Of a stretch of 32,874 nt of DNA, positions 1 through 8,808 are shown one piece after another; position 1 is the stretch's first letter, and every line of letters starts with the position of its first letter. The notes below the pieces were generated by a model, which was not told the DNA's origin, did not search any database, and was given only the letters and a program-made list of their open reading frames with translations. A program made the position numbers and the translations under genes. The stretch is taken from positions 1 to 32,874 of the forward strand of contig CALHKJ010000198.1 in NCBI GenBank assembly GCA_938033975.1, in the 5' to 3' direction. The stretch is from an uncultured Saprospiraceae bacterium (GTDB lineage: Bacteria; Bacteroidota; Bacteroidia; Chitinophagales; Saprospiraceae).

Positions 1-265
1 GCCTGGGAAGTCAAATTATACACCACCAGCACCAAAGGAGAAACCAAATATTGTAAAAATTGCACCTAAGGGAACATACTATTACAATGGAGTTGTGGTT
101 TCGAAAAGTAGCCTTGAGACAAAAATCAGAGATCTAAAGAAGAATAGCAGTAAGCCTTCATTTGTGATCTCTCCAGATAAGAAGACTCCTAATCAATATG
201 TGATAGCTGTTATGGATATTGCCTATAGATATGGAGTTGCCGGCATTTTGACAGATGTAAAATAA
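1..265 (+). CDS. exbD: ExbD/TolR-type biopolymer transport protein, C-terminal part
   Basis: An open frame enters from the left edge (first full codon at base 2) and stops with TAA at 263-265, giving about 87 residues. The periplasmic domain of ExbD is recognisable: GTYYYNGVVVSKSSLE, a basic helix, FVISPDKKTPNQYVIAVMDI, and the end GVAGILTDVK. ExbD works with ExbB in the inner membrane to pass proton-motive force to TonB. The N-terminal transmembrane segment lies outside the window. A TonB-like gene follows 77 bases downstream on the same strand, which supports an exbB-exbD-tonB arrangement. Family-level identity is fairly secure; the choice between ExbD and TolR rests on the neighbouring gene. 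Confidence 0.82.
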   Translation, partial: PGKSNYTPPAPKEKPNIVKIAPKGTYYYNGVVVSKSSLETKIRDLKKNSSKPSFVISPDKKTPNQYVIAVMDIAYRYGVAGILTDVK

Positions 266-342
266 TTGCCCCCAACAGTAATGAGAATGTTTTAGTTGTA
301 GTAAGGTTCTACAACGAGATCGCAGATTATAACATTTAAATT

Positions 343-1215
343 ATGTACACAGATATAAGTTTAAGTATAGAGGAAAAAGAAGACAGGAAAAATAGTTTCT
401 ACCTGAGCGTAGCCATACACCTTATCCTACTTATTATGTTGCTCATGATTCCTTTAAAAAAAGCAATCACACCAGATCCAACAATGCAAGGCATTATCGT
501 TCAGTTTGGCAACCCAAATGCTGGGAATGAAAACTCAGTAAACGAACCAATGATGGCTGAGTCTAGTCAAAGTGAAGCTGTAAGCGAAGAAAAAGCGACA
601 TCAGAACCTGTAAAGCAAAAAGAGGAACCAATTGTTAAAAAAGAAGCTCCTTCAGCAGCATCTGTAGAAACAAAAATAGTAGAAAAGACAAGTCCAATTA
701 TAGCGAGTAATGAGGTTGTCATTGAGAAACAAACAAAAGCTGTTGAAGAAAATACTTCAGCTTCAAGTAGCAGTGAAAGTCAAGAAAAAACAAATGAGAA
801 ATCAGAGGCTGAAAAACTTGCAGAAAGCAAGGCCAAATTTGGTTCTTTGTTTGGAGGAGGTTCCACTGGTTCAGAAAACGATAAAAAGGGAGAAGACTTT
901 GGTGTGCCTGATGCAACTGTCTTAGAAGGTTTGAGTAAAGGAACAGGAGAGGCAGGTGATGGATTAGGTTCTCGTGGTTTGGTCTATGAGCCAAAAATTG
1001 AAGACAACTCACAAAAGTCCGGAAAGGTAGTTGTGAAAGTTTGTGTCAATAAACAAGGAAATGTAACTTCTGCAAAATATACTCAACGAGGTTCTTCTAC
1101 TTCGGATAGTTATTTGATCAGTCTAGCTGAAAAGAGTGCTAAGAAATATCGTTTTACGCCAAGTAATACTGAAGAGCAATGTGGCAGCATCACAATTGAT
1201 TTTATTGTAAAATAA
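343..1215 (+). CDS. TonB-like energy transducer
   Basis: A 290-residue protein with a short cytoplasmic N-terminus, one transmembrane helix (about residues 20-39, LSVAIHLILLIMLLMIPL) and a long low-complexity linker rich in Glu, Lys, Ser and Ala (about 60-165). A Gly-rich stretch follows, then a C-terminal beta-rich domain (about 215-290) with GKVVVKVCVNKQGNV and a KKYRFTPS motif. This is the TonB/TolA layout: an inner-membrane anchor, a periplasm-spanning linker and a domain that contacts outer-membrane receptors. It follows exbD and ends just before a shared terminator. The charged linker resembles TolA as much as TonB, so the exact partner system is uncertain. Two Cys residues in the C-terminal domain could form a disulfide. 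Confidence 0.8.
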   Translation: MYTDISLSIEEKEDRKNSFYLSVAIHLILLIMLLMIPLKKAITPDPTMQGIIVQFGNPNAGNENSVNEPMMAESSQSEAVSEEKATSEPVKQKEEPIVKKEAPSAASVETKIVEKTSPIIASNEVVIEKQTKAVEENTSASSSSESQEKTNEKSEAEKLAESKAKFGSLFGGGSTGSENDKKGEDFGVPDATVLEGLSKGTGEAGDGLGSRGLVYEPKIEDNSQKSGKVVVKVCVNKQGNVTSAKYTQRGSSTSDSYLISLAEKSAKKYRFTPSNTEEQCGSITIDFIVK

Positions 1216-1216
1216 A

Positions 1217-1240
1217 AAAGGCCAGCGATTGCTGACCTTT
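1217..1240. terminator. Bidirectional intrinsic terminator between convergent genes
   Basis: Arms AAAGGCCAGC (1217-1226) and GCTGACCTTT (1231-1240) flank the loop GATT. One position is a C/A mismatch when read on the plus strand but a G-U wobble on the minus strand. A-rich sequence on the left and T-rich sequence on the right give U-tracts in both directions. It lies between the TonB-like gene (stop at 1215) and the convergent gene ending at 1246, so it probably serves both. Confidence 0.75.
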
Positions 1241-1245
1241 ATGTT

Positions 1246-2364
1246 TTATTTTCCTTCTACTTCTTTCTTTTCTGTTTTCTCAAGTGCAAACCTGACAGGA
1301 AAGGTATATAGGACATCAACTGCCTTCCCTCTCTGTTTTCCTGGTATCCATTTTGGCATTTGATTAATCACAGATAAGGCTGCATCTCCACAACCTGAAC
1401 CTAAGTCACGAAGAATTTTTGCATCTTTTACCATTCCGGTTTTGTCAATAACAAACTGGAGAACAACCATTCCATCTACTCCTTTGCTTCGAGCTTCTGT
1501 AGGATACACAAGATTTTTATATACAAATTCAAGCAACTTTTGTTCTGCACATTTCTTTTTATCGTCCTTTGTTCCTTCCATATCTTCACAGCCAGGAAAC
1601 CTTGGCATTTCCTCTACTACCTTATAAAGCTCACCTTCTTGGTGGTGCTCTTTTGAAAACCCAGGGTGACCACTTTTCTTAGTTGTAGTTTTTTGCTTAG
1701 GAACAGTATCTCTTTTGATTGATCTACCATTTGTTTTGGTATTGACTGTTGGTTTTTTTGCAGTTGCTGAATTAGAACTGTTTGTTGCAACAGGCTTAGT
1801 TATTGCATTAGCAGTTGCCTGATTTTTTGCAGCTGCTGCCTTCTGGTATTGTTCTATCTTATAATTATTTTGGAAAGTAGTCCAAGCCATCGTTTTATAC
1901 TTTTCCTCGGTGGCAAACTTCATTTCCATCATAACTGCATCTGGACCTTTGAATCCTGGTGAAATTAAAATTCTAGCAAATTCCTCATCAAGAACAACAA
2001 AGGCTGGATATCCCAATCTTCCATTCAACAATGCATACGCAAGTTCGTGGACACCTCGTCCCCCACTAGTTATGTATTTGAATTCAGTATCGTTGAAAGT
2101 AATATTGTCTTTTTGCTCTGCATTGAATTTTACTGGATAGAAATTATCATTAAGATACTTTACAATGGCAGGATCTTTAAAAGTTGTTTTATCCATTTTC
2201 TTACAGTATCCACACCAGTCAGTATAAATATCGACATATAGTTTTTTGGGATTTTTTTCAGCAGCCTCCATGGCATCTTGCCAGCTCATCCAGTTCACAT
2301 CCTTTTGTGCGTTTGAGATGCTTAAAACAAACATCAAACTAGCAAAGGTTAAAATATATTTCAT
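1246..2364 (-). CDS. Secreted thioredoxin-fold protein fused to a TonB C-terminal domain
   Basis: A 372-residue protein. Residues 1-19 form a signal peptide with a likely cut at SNA|QKD, leaving N-terminal Gln. Residues about 25-150 are a thioredoxin-like domain with the redox motif WCGYCK (Cys51, Cys54) and a cis-Pro-type GYPAFVVLD. A Thr/Lys/Ala-rich linker (about 170-245) follows. The C-terminal part (about 250-365) is a TonB-type domain: EEMPRFPGCED, YPTEARSKGVDGMVVLQFVI and WIPGKQRGKAVDV. Because it has a cleavable signal and no inner-membrane anchor, it cannot act as an ordinary ExbBD-driven TonB. The C-terminal domain more likely serves as a binding module in the periplasm. Function is unproven: a thiol-redox or chaperone role is inferred from the CxxC motif. 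Confidence 0.75.
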   Translation of the reverse strand: MKYILTFASLMFVLSISNAQKDVNWMSWQDAMEAAEKNPKKLYVDIYTDWCGYCKKMDKTTFKDPAIVKYLNDNFYPVKFNAEQKDNITFNDTEFKYITSGGRGVHELAYALLNGRLGYPAFVVLDEEFARILISPGFKGPDAVMMEMKFATEEKYKTMAWTTFQNNYKIEQYQKAAAAKNQATANAITKPVATNSSNSATAKKPTVNTKTNGRSIKRDTVPKQKTTTKKSGHPGFSKEHHQEGELYKVVEEMPRFPGCEDMEGTKDDKKKCAEQKLLEFVYKNLVYPTEARSKGVDGMVVLQFVIDKTGMVKDAKILRDLGSGCGDAALSVINQMPKWIPGKQRGKAVDVLYTFPVRFALEKTEKKEVEGK

Positions 2365-2589
2365 TCTATGAATTTTGTAAATGCTATAAATACGGGTGTA
2401 AATTAAGCTTATTCATCCATAATTGAAGTTAAGAGATTCATAAACTCGAGAATATATCCTCTAATCAAATAATGTAGTATAGCTAAATAAGTTTTACACT
2501 TGGCCATTCAAATGCTAAAATCGGATAAAACATAAGGCAATTATAGCTTTTTATGCTATTCAATTATAAAAAGTCTTATTCAGAATTAT

Positions 2590-2877
2590 TCATTTACCAA
2601 GGAGTTTGGTTTCCAGCTCTCTGATTTTACCTCTCTGAATTGCCAGCTGCCCTTTCAAATCTTTCTGTTCCTTTATAAGTTCTTCTAGTCTTTGTTCAGA
2701 ATCTTTTAGCTTATTTCTTCCTACTCTTGTTTCTTGAGTAAGCTCATGATACATACTTTTCCATTTCTTCATGACCACTACTCCCAAAGTACAACCAAGT
2801 ATAAATGGAAGAATCCACCATAACCACCAGGTACTACAAAAGTCAGTAAAAATATTTAGGCTTATTAAGTTCGTCAT
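2590..2877 (-). CDS. Small membrane protein with coiled coil, unknown function
   Basis: 95 residues. A Trp-rich hydrophobic segment (about 16-36, WWLWWILPFILGCTLGVVV) is followed by a charged helical region (about 45-95) with heptad-like Leu/Ile spacing (LKDSEQRLEELIKEQ and on), so a single membrane anchor carries a coiled coil. It starts 6 bases after the stop of the OmpA-type gene and is surely co-transcribed with it. I do not recognise a named family. A structural or scaffolding role next to the OmpA protein is a guess from context only. Confidence 0.6.
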   Translation of the reverse strand: MTNLISLNIFTDFCSTWWLWWILPFILGCTLGVVVMKKWKSMYHELTQETRVGRNKLKDSEQRLEELIKEQKDLKGQLAIQRGKIRELETKLLGK

Positions 2878-2883
2878 GATATT

Positions 2884-3687
2884 TTATTGTTCTAAAATTT
2901 TCAACTCTACTCTACGATTTGCTGCTCTACCTTTGTCTGTTTCATTTGTTTGAATAGGTTTTTGATCACCAAAGGATTCCGTAATAATCTGGTGAGGTTT
3001 CACCCCCCTACTCAATAAATAAACTTTTATAATCTGTGCTCTCATGTTTGCCAATTCCAAGTTATATTCTCTACTTCCTGAGTTGTCAGTATGTCCATCA
3101 ATTTTTAGCTTTTCAGATTTTTCGATTACTCGAATAGCAAGCTTATCTAGATATTCTTCTACTTCAACGTCAGCTAATTTATTTACGGAGTTAACTGGGA
3201 AATAAATCAAGATTTTGTCATCAATCTCTTTAATCTTTTCACTCACTGTAACTAGACGAATGTTTGCCCCAGGAATTTTGCAATCAAAATTATATTTCAC
3301 ATTAATCAAACTATCAGATTCTAATTGAAATTTTGATTCATCTAAACCCATAAACTTTGACAATGCTTCTGCTCTGGCCATACCAAGATTGCCATACTCA
3401 CTTTGATTTTCTTCCTTATTATGATATAGTCCTTTGATTCTGATTTTCGATGTCTCTTCCATTTTTTCCAACAATGAAGATTTATAATTATTCCACTGCT
3501 TGGTTACTTTAAGATCAGCAGAAGACCATTCAAAATAATACGGTCCTAAGGTTGGACAAGGAGTTTCACTTTCTGATGCAACTATATTTGGTGCAAGTTT
3601 ATCTGGATGATCGCTTCCGCAAATATTTGAAATTGAACAATATCCAACTCCTAATAGTAACCACAGCAAGATTAAAATGTAACGCAA
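2884..3687 (-). CDS. OmpA-family protein
   Basis: 267 residues from a TTG start at 3685-3687; no earlier or nearby ATG fits, and TTG places a hydrophobic signal sequence at the N-terminus. The sequence GVGYC at residues 13-17 may be a lipobox, but a weak one. Residues about 25-145 are a family-specific region. Residues about 150-265 form an OmpA C-terminal domain with KIDGHTDNSGS, a NLELANMRAQ helix, FGDQKPI and AANRRVEL, the usual peptidoglycan-binding pattern with its Asp and Arg ligands. It is the first gene of a two-gene operon. The role is probably anchoring the envelope to peptidoglycan. Confidence 0.75.
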   Translation of the reverse strand: MRYILILLWLLLGVGYCSISNICGSDHPDKLAPNIVASESETPCPTLGPYYFEWSSADLKVTKQWNNYKSSLLEKMEETSKIRIKGLYHNKEENQSEYGNLGMARAEALSKFMGLDESKFQLESDSLINVKYNFDCKIPGANIRLVTVSEKIKEIDDKILIYFPVNSVNKLADVEVEEYLDKLAIRVIEKSEKLKIDGHTDNSGSREYNLELANMRAQIIKVYLLSRGVKPHQIITESFGDQKPIQTNETDKGRAANRRVELKILEQ

Positions 3688-3858
3688 CCCTTTGCTTGTT
3701 TTAGAGATTAATTTGATTGGCTTGTAATTTAATCAATTATCGAAAACTGATTACTGAATTCTGTCTATTAGATTTTGAAGGATTCAAAAATAACCAACCA
3801 AAACTGTTTACCTTCTTTGAATTTCTAACACAATATGTAGATCTAAGAATATACAATT

Positions 3859-5934
3859 GTGCTAATCAACCATCACGAAATCCCACTTCTCAAACCTTGC
3901 CTCGTCTTAATTCTTGGGATATTGGTAGGAGAAATTGTATCACCTCCTTTTCGGGTATCTTCGATTTTAATTTATGCGATTATATTTTTCTTAGGCCTAC
4001 AATTGGTTTCCAAGATAAGCCATGAACATTCTTTTAGAAGTTTCATAGTTCTACTTTTAATCTCTTGTTTGGGTATTTGTTTAGTCCAAGAAAGAAGTCC
4101 TGTGACAAGATCATTGCCTTATGATATAACAGCAGAGTCCTTTACAATCAGGGTGGAGAAATTACTGCCCAACAAAAATCACAAAAAACTTGTTGGCAGC
4201 ATTTTATCTTATCAAAACGAGGATTCAGTTTTTGTCCATTCCAAAGGAAAGGTGCTGGTCTATTTTGAAGGTGCAAAAACTGACACAAGTATCATGGTTG
4301 GAAACGAATATTATATTAGTGGTAATTTATCTCAGATTTCCCAAGTTCCCAATCCCTATGCTTTTGATTATTCTTCCTACTTAAAAAAGGAAAGAATTTA
4401 CCATCAAGTCTTTGTCAAAAAGAAAGCTTGGCAATTTATAAGAACTAATAGAAAATCACTTCTTCACAGTATTGTGCATAAGCTACAAGTACACTTTAAG
4501 GAAATTATCAATCGGAATTTTGCTGACGTATCAAATAGAGCATTGGTTATGGCAATGGTCTTAGGAGATAGAACTGAACTTGGTGAAAATCAAAAAGAAT
4601 TGTTTATTAATACGGGAGCTATTCATGTTCTTGCTGTTTCAGGTCTACATGTTGGGATATTGGCACTATTCATTTCATTTATATTTAAGCTCTTAGATAA
4701 GATCATAAGTATTCCCAAACTAATACAAGGACTCGTTGGTATTTTTACTTTGTGGTTGTTTGCAATGATCACAGGCGCCTCATCTGCTGTATGTCGTGCT
4801 GCTTTAATGTTTAGCATGTTCTATTTATCTCGAGATATCCTACATCGGCATGTTTCAATTTACAACATCATATTTGGGTCTGCATTCATACTTCTTCTCT
4901 ATGAACCAATGCAAGTTTTTAAAGTTAGTTTTCAATTTTCATACTTAGCAGTCCTTAGTATTGTTTTCTTTTATCCGTTTGTCAACAATTGGCTAAATTC
5001 AAAATTTATGATTGCCAATTATTTTTGGTCATCTATTGCTATTGGGATTTCTGCGCAGGTATTGGTCTTTCCTATCAGTATTTTTTATTTCAACAAATTC
5101 GCAAGTTCATTTTTTATCACTTCGATTTTTGTGGTTCAGTTGGCTATGATCATTTTGGTCGTGACACTGTTGATCTTGATTTTTGATTCATTTGGTCTTT
5201 CATTAATCTCTGACACTATTTTATCTCCTATATGTAATTGGGTTCTGTCTATTTTTCAACAATCAATCTCAAAAGTGCAGGCCTTGCCTTATAGTTATAT
5301 CGACAATATCTGGATAGACAGAATTCAGCTGATAGTTATTTATATTGCTTTGGCTTTTCTGATGCTGCTTATTAAGTGTAAGAAAATCAAATACCTCTTG
5401 GTAATTTTTGCTTGTTTGTTATTCTACTTCGCCCACAGTAATTACAAATCACATTCTAGTTCAATTCAGCACAAGGCTTATATCTATAAGTCAAGCGATG
5501 ACTATGTGGATATATTTGTGGGCAATCAATGTTATAGTTTACACACAGATTCAAATGAAGGTGAGGCTTTTGTCTATGGTAGGAATAGACTGGCTCATGA
5601 TATTCAGGACCACAAGAAATTAGATGAGGCGATAATGCAAAATGCTCTTGAATACAAAAATGGTGTATTGCGATTAGGAGATATATTTCTTGCTTTCGCA
5701 AATGAGAAGTCATTTACAGAAGTGAACAAAACTTATGCATACAATTACTTATTGGTCAATAAAGTAAACAATAAGCTAAAAGAGTTTGACCTTTCTCAAA
5801 TAAGAGATTCAGAAATAATATTGATGGCAAGTTTGCCGCCTTGGAAAAGAAATGAATTTATTGAGTATTGTAGTGAAGCAAACTTAAACTGCTTTGATAT
5901 TAAGAAACAGGGAGCAAAGGAAATCCTGTTCTAG
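3859..5934 (+). CDS. comEC: ComEC/Rec2-family DNA-uptake channel protein
   Basis: 691 residues, starting at GTG 3859. An in-frame stop lies at 3844-3846, so only GTG or ATT 3856 is available. N-terminal hydrophobic helices precede a DUF4131-like soluble region (about 65-200). The diagnostic competence-domain motif is NTGAIHVLAVSGLHVGIL (about residues 250-267), followed by about eight more membrane segments to residue 530. The C-terminal 140 residues are soluble and show no HxHxDH metallo-beta-lactamase motif, which is usual for the shorter Bacteroidota form. ComEC carries single-stranded DNA across the inner membrane during natural transformation. The last base pairs overlap the convergent rlmN stop. 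Confidence 0.85.
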   Translation: MLINHHEIPLLKPCLVLILGILVGEIVSPPFRVSSILIYAIIFFLGLQLVSKISHEHSFRSFIVLLLISCLGICLVQERSPVTRSLPYDITAESFTIRVEKLLPNKNHKKLVGSILSYQNEDSVFVHSKGKVLVYFEGAKTDTSIMVGNEYYISGNLSQISQVPNPYAFDYSSYLKKERIYHQVFVKKKAWQFIRTNRKSLLHSIVHKLQVHFKEIINRNFADVSNRALVMAMVLGDRTELGENQKELFINTGAIHVLAVSGLHVGILALFISFIFKLLDKIISIPKLIQGLVGIFTLWLFAMITGASSAVCRAALMFSMFYLSRDILHRHVSIYNIIFGSAFILLLYEPMQVFKVSFQFSYLAVLSIVFFYPFVNNWLNSKFMIANYFWSSIAIGISAQVLVFPISIFYFNKFASSFFITSIFVVQLAMIILVVTLLILIFDSFGLSLISDTILSPICNWVLSIFQQSISKVQALPYSYIDNIWIDRIQLIVIYIALAFLMLLIKCKKIKYLLVIFACLLFYFAHSNYKSHSSSIQHKAYIYKSSDDYVDIFVGNQCYSLHTDSNEGEAFVYGRNRLAHDIQDHKKLDEAIMQNALEYKNGVLRLGDIFLAFANEKSFTEVNKTYAYNYLLVNKVNNKLKEFDLSQIRDSEIILMASLPPWKRNEFIEYCSEANLNCFDIKKQGAKEILF

Positions 5935-6977
5935 TTTTCCTTATTTGCCAATTGCCCACAAGCAGCATCAATATCTTTACCTCGGCTTCTTCTGAGGGTA
6001 CAAGTAATATCTTGCCTTTTCAGATAATCCATAAAGTCTTCAATCCTTCCACTATCAGATTTTGAAAATTCAGAACCATCAATCGGATTGTATTCAATGA
6101 TATTTACTTTAACTGGAAAACGCTTGCATAACTTACTCAAGTTTTTGGCATCTTGAATGGAGTCATTGAATCTTTGGAATGCAATATACTCGTAACTTAT
6201 TTTATTCTTAGTCTTCTGATAAAAGTATGCCAGTGCATCCATCAGATTGTCAAGATTATTTGTTTCATTAATCGGCATGATGGAATCACGTTTTGTGTCA
6301 TCTGCTGCATGTAAGGAAAGTGCCAGATTAAATTTGACTTCATCATCTGCCAATTTCATAATCATCTTAGCAATTCCTGCGGTACTTACTGTGATACGTC
6401 TTGGAGACATATTGAGTCCATCTTTACCTGTGATCAACTCAATACTTTTCATAACATTCTTATAAGCTAAAAGTGGCTCACCCATACCCATGTACACAAT
6501 ATTGCTTAAAGGCTTATCAAAATGCTCAAGCGATTGTTCGTTGACCATAGTCACTTGATCATATATTTCTCCAGGATCAAGGTTCCGCATTCTTTTCATT
6601 TTACCTGTAGCGCAAAAACTACATGTAAGGCTACAACCTACCTGTGAAGAAACACAGACTGTAAATCTATTATCTCGTTCGACGGGGATTAATACTGATT
6701 CGATTAAATGCTCATCATGTAATTTGAATCTGGTTTTGATGGTACCATCATTACTTTTTTGAATCAGGTTTGTTTTGATTCTATTGATCGTGTAATGCTT
6801 GGAAAGATTTTCTCTGAGAGTCTTTGACAAATTGGTCATTTCGTCAAATGAGTTGGCTCCCTTTTCCCAGAGCCACTGATATATTTGTTTTCCAGCAAAT
6901 GGCTTGGCGCCATGTTCTGCTACAAGCTCAATGAGTTGAGCTTTGTCTAATAAACGTATATCTTTTAGTGTATTGAT
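5931..6977 (-). CDS. rlmN: 23S rRNA/tRNA adenine-C2 methyltransferase RlmN (start not canonical)
   Basis: Radical-SAM enzyme that methylates A2503 of 23S rRNA and A37 of some tRNAs. It has the CxxxCxxC cluster motif (CSLTCSFC), YMGMGEPLL, the SAM-binding region SPRRITVSTAG, and the C-terminal Cys in DIDAACGQLA that carries the methyl group. The first ATG (6839) would begin at MTNLSKTLRENL. The frame stays open upstream, however, and encodes the normal N-terminal domain (KDIRLLDKAQLIELV, FAGKQIYQWLWEKGANSFDE) back to a stop at 6999-7001. No ATG, GTG or TTG exists there. In-frame ATC at 6975-6977, four codons before KDIR, gives 348 residues, the family length, so I place the start there. The alternatives are a truncated protein from 6839 or a sequence error. 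Confidence 0.9.
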   Translation of the reverse strand: MNTLKDIRLLDKAQLIELVAEHGAKPFAGKQIYQWLWEKGANSFDEMTNLSKTLRENLSKHYTINRIKTNLIQKSNDGTIKTRFKLHDEHLIESVLIPVERDNRFTVCVSSQVGCSLTCSFCATGKMKRMRNLDPGEIYDQVTMVNEQSLEHFDKPLSNIVYMGMGEPLLAYKNVMKSIELITGKDGLNMSPRRITVSTAGIAKMIMKLADDEVKFNLALSLHAADDTKRDSIMPINETNNLDNLMDALAYFYQKTKNKISYEYIAFQRFNDSIQDAKNLSKLCKRFPVKVNIIEYNPIDGSEFSKSDSGRIEDFMDYLKRQDITCTLRRSRGKDIDAACGQLANKEN

Positions 6978-6985
6978 CTGTTCTG

Positions 6986-7008
6986 TTGATTTTAATGATC
7001 AAAATCAA
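6986..7008. repeat. Perfect 8-bp inverted repeat spanning the pyrH stop
   Basis: TTGATTTT (6986-6993) and AAAATCAA (7001-7008) flank a 7-base loop. It overlaps the pyrH stop codon (7005-7007) and ends 9 bases before the proposed ATC start of rlmN. AT-rich and without a T-tract, it is a poor terminator. It could affect translation of rlmN after pyrH, but chance cannot be excluded. Confidence 0.35.
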
Positions 7009-7718
7009 CCGGTAACAATAGTTCCGATATTTTCTCCTTCAATAATTTTGGCAAGATTTCCTTTTTCATTGATATCGAAAACTACAATTGGGAGGTTGTT
7101 TTCTTGACATAGTGTGAATGCAGTCATATCCATTACTCCTAAACCACGAGATATTACTTCTGCGAAAGATATACTTTCGAACTTTTCTGCATCGGGGTTT
7201 TTGAGAGGATCCTTATTGTAAATTCCATCCACACGAGTTCCTTTGAGGATAACATCTGCACCAATTTCATTGGCTCTTAATGCAGCTGCAGAATCTGTAG
7301 TAAAATAAGGACTACCTGTTCCGGCAGCGAATATTACCACTCTACCTTTTTCAAGATGTCTGATCGCTCTTCTTTTGATATAAGGTTCTGCAATTTGTAC
7401 CATTTGCACCGCAGAGATCAATCTTGTGAAAACATCATAACTTTCTAGGACTGATTGTAGAGCAAGACCATTTATGCATGTAGCAAGCATGCCCATATAA
7501 TCCCCTTGTACTCTTCCAATGCTATTTTCTTTAGCATTTAAACCTCTGAAGATATTTCCACCACCAATCACGATGGCGACTTCAATTCTTCTATCTACAA
7601 GATTTTTTATTTCCTCAGCGTAGTGTTTGAGTTTATTAGAATCAATTCCAAAACCCTCCTCACCCATGAGTGATTCGCCGCTAAGTTTAAGAAGTACTCT
7701 TTTGTATTTGTGAATCAT
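7005..7718 (-). CDS. pyrH: UMP kinase
   Basis: 237 residues, full length for the hexameric bacterial UMP kinase of the amino acid kinase fold, which phosphorylates UMP to UDP. It has the N-terminal [24 protein letters not shown], the TRLISAVQM segment, [17 protein letters not shown] and a [13 protein letters not shown] motif. It lies downstream of tsf but is separated from it by a strong terminator, so it probably has its own promoter in the roughly 30 bases between. rlmN follows within 30 bases and is probably co-transcribed. Confidence 0.95.
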   Translation of the reverse strand: MIHKYKRVLLKLSGESLMGEEGFGIDSNKLKHYAEEIKNLVDRRIEVAIVIGGGNIFRGLNAKENSIGRVQGDYMGMLATCINGLALQSVLESYDVFTRLISAVQMVQIAEPYIKRRAIRHLEKGRVVIFAAGTGSPYFTTDSAAALRANEIGADVILKGTRVDGIYNKDPLKNPDAEKFESISFAEVISRGLGVMDMTAFTLCQENNLPIVVFDINEKGNLAKIIEGENIGTIVTG

Positions 7719-7744
7719 AAGGCTTCTTTGTGCATAGATACAAA

Positions 7745-7771
7745 AAAGCGGTTAAAATTTTTAACCGCTTT
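7745..7771 (-). terminator. Intrinsic terminator downstream of tsf
   Basis: AAAGCGGTTAA (7745-7755) and TTAACCGCTTT (7761-7771) are perfect 11-bp arms around a 5-base loop. On the minus strand the hairpin is followed by a run of six T (complement of 7742-7747). It separates the rplM-rpsI-rpsB-tsf unit from pyrH. Confidence 0.85.
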
Positions 7772-7799
7772 CATTACTTATATTTTATATAGAGTTAGC

Positions 7800-8777
7800 T
7801 TAACCAACTGCTACTCTTTTGAATTCGACTACATCTGCACCTTCACTAAATTCAGCGATTGCTGCTTGTACACTTTTGCTATCGTCCAGCGCATAATTCT
7901 GATTTAACAGGCAATGTTCCTTATCTAATAGTGTGTTATCTGCTACGAATCTCTCTAACTTTCCAGGAAGAATCTTATCCCAAATCTTCTCAGGCTTACC
8001 TTCAGCTTTCAATTCTTCTTTGATCTTATCTGCAGCAGCATTCATTACTTCTTCAGTAAGTTGAGTCTGACTGACATACTGCGGTACATTTAAGAGATGC
8101 TTACCAAGACGCTCTCTTTCCTCATTTTCAATTTTCACTTGGTTTTGATATGCTTCAGTCTCCTTAGCAATGTAATCAGCTTCAAACTGATTGTAATGCA
8201 AGATAGAAGGGCTCATTGCAGCAATGTGCATTGCCATTCCTTTGAAAAACTGATCTGCACCGTCTTTACCTCCGTCTTTGTAAGATACCAAGACACCGAT
8301 CTTAAAACCTGCGTGAATGTAGGAAGCGATATTCTCACCTTCTAAAGTTTCATAACTAGCAACTTCTATCTTCTCTCCGATTTTTCCAGTATAGTCTATC
8401 AATTTATCTGCAACTGTTGCGTCCTCTAAGGGAAGAGCAAGAAGTGCTTCTTTGTCTGCAGGAAAATTTTCTAAGGCTAAGTTAGCTATGCTTCTAACGA
8501 AGGTTTGGAAGTCCTCGTTTTTAGCTACGAAATCTGTTTCGCAACTAACACTAACTACTATTCCTTTCGTATTATCTCCATTAGTAGCAGCTATCACCAC
8601 TCCTTCATTCGCTTCTCTATCTGCTCTTTTAGCAGCCACTTTCTGGCCTTTCTTTCTAAGGTAATCTATTGCGCCTTCTATATCTCCACCAGATTCAGTA
8701 AGGGCTTTTTTGCAATCCATCATTCCAGCTCCAGTCTGATCTCTTAATGCTTTTACGTCTGATGCTTTAATGCTCAT
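7800..8777 (-). CDS. tsf: Translation elongation factor Ts
   Basis: 325 residues. The guanine-nucleotide exchange factor for EF-Tu. It has the N-terminal UBA-like domain with RDQTGAGMMDCKKAL, the DYLRKKGQKVAAKRADR helix, the core motif CETDFVAKNEDF, a second half with HIAAMSP, and EEVMNAAADKIKEEL near the C-terminus. It is somewhat longer than the roughly 280-residue Gram-negative norm because of extra sequence around residues 205-240 (EAYQNQVKIENEERERLGKH), probably in the coiled-coil subdomain. It sits directly after rpsB, the classical pairing. Confidence 0.96.
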   Translation of the reverse strand: MSIKASDVKALRDQTGAGMMDCKKALTESGGDIEGAIDYLRKKGQKVAAKRADREANEGVVIAATNGDNTKGIVVSVSCETDFVAKNEDFQTFVRSIANLALENFPADKEALLALPLEDATVADKLIDYTGKIGEKIEVASYETLEGENIASYIHAGFKIGVLVSYKDGGKDGADQFFKGMAMHIAAMSPSILHYNQFEADYIAKETEAYQNQVKIENEERERLGKHLLNVPQYVSQTQLTEEVMNAAADKIKEELKAEGKPEKIWDKILPGKLERFVADNTLLDKEHCLLNQNYALDDSKSVQAAIAEFSEGADVVEFKRVAVG

Positions 8778-8808
8778 GTTTATGAATATTTAACTGTTAT
8801 TAATGTTG

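Noticed and set aside
2520-2589. AT-rich inverted repeat (ATAGC/GCTAT) after the small membrane protein gene
   Set aside because: Short stem and no U-tract in the direction of transcription; the rest of the 225-base gap shows nothing else I can support.
3717-4025. 102-residue open frame before and overlapping comEC
   Set aside because: It overlaps the conserved N-terminus of comEC in another frame and has no recognisable domain or signal.
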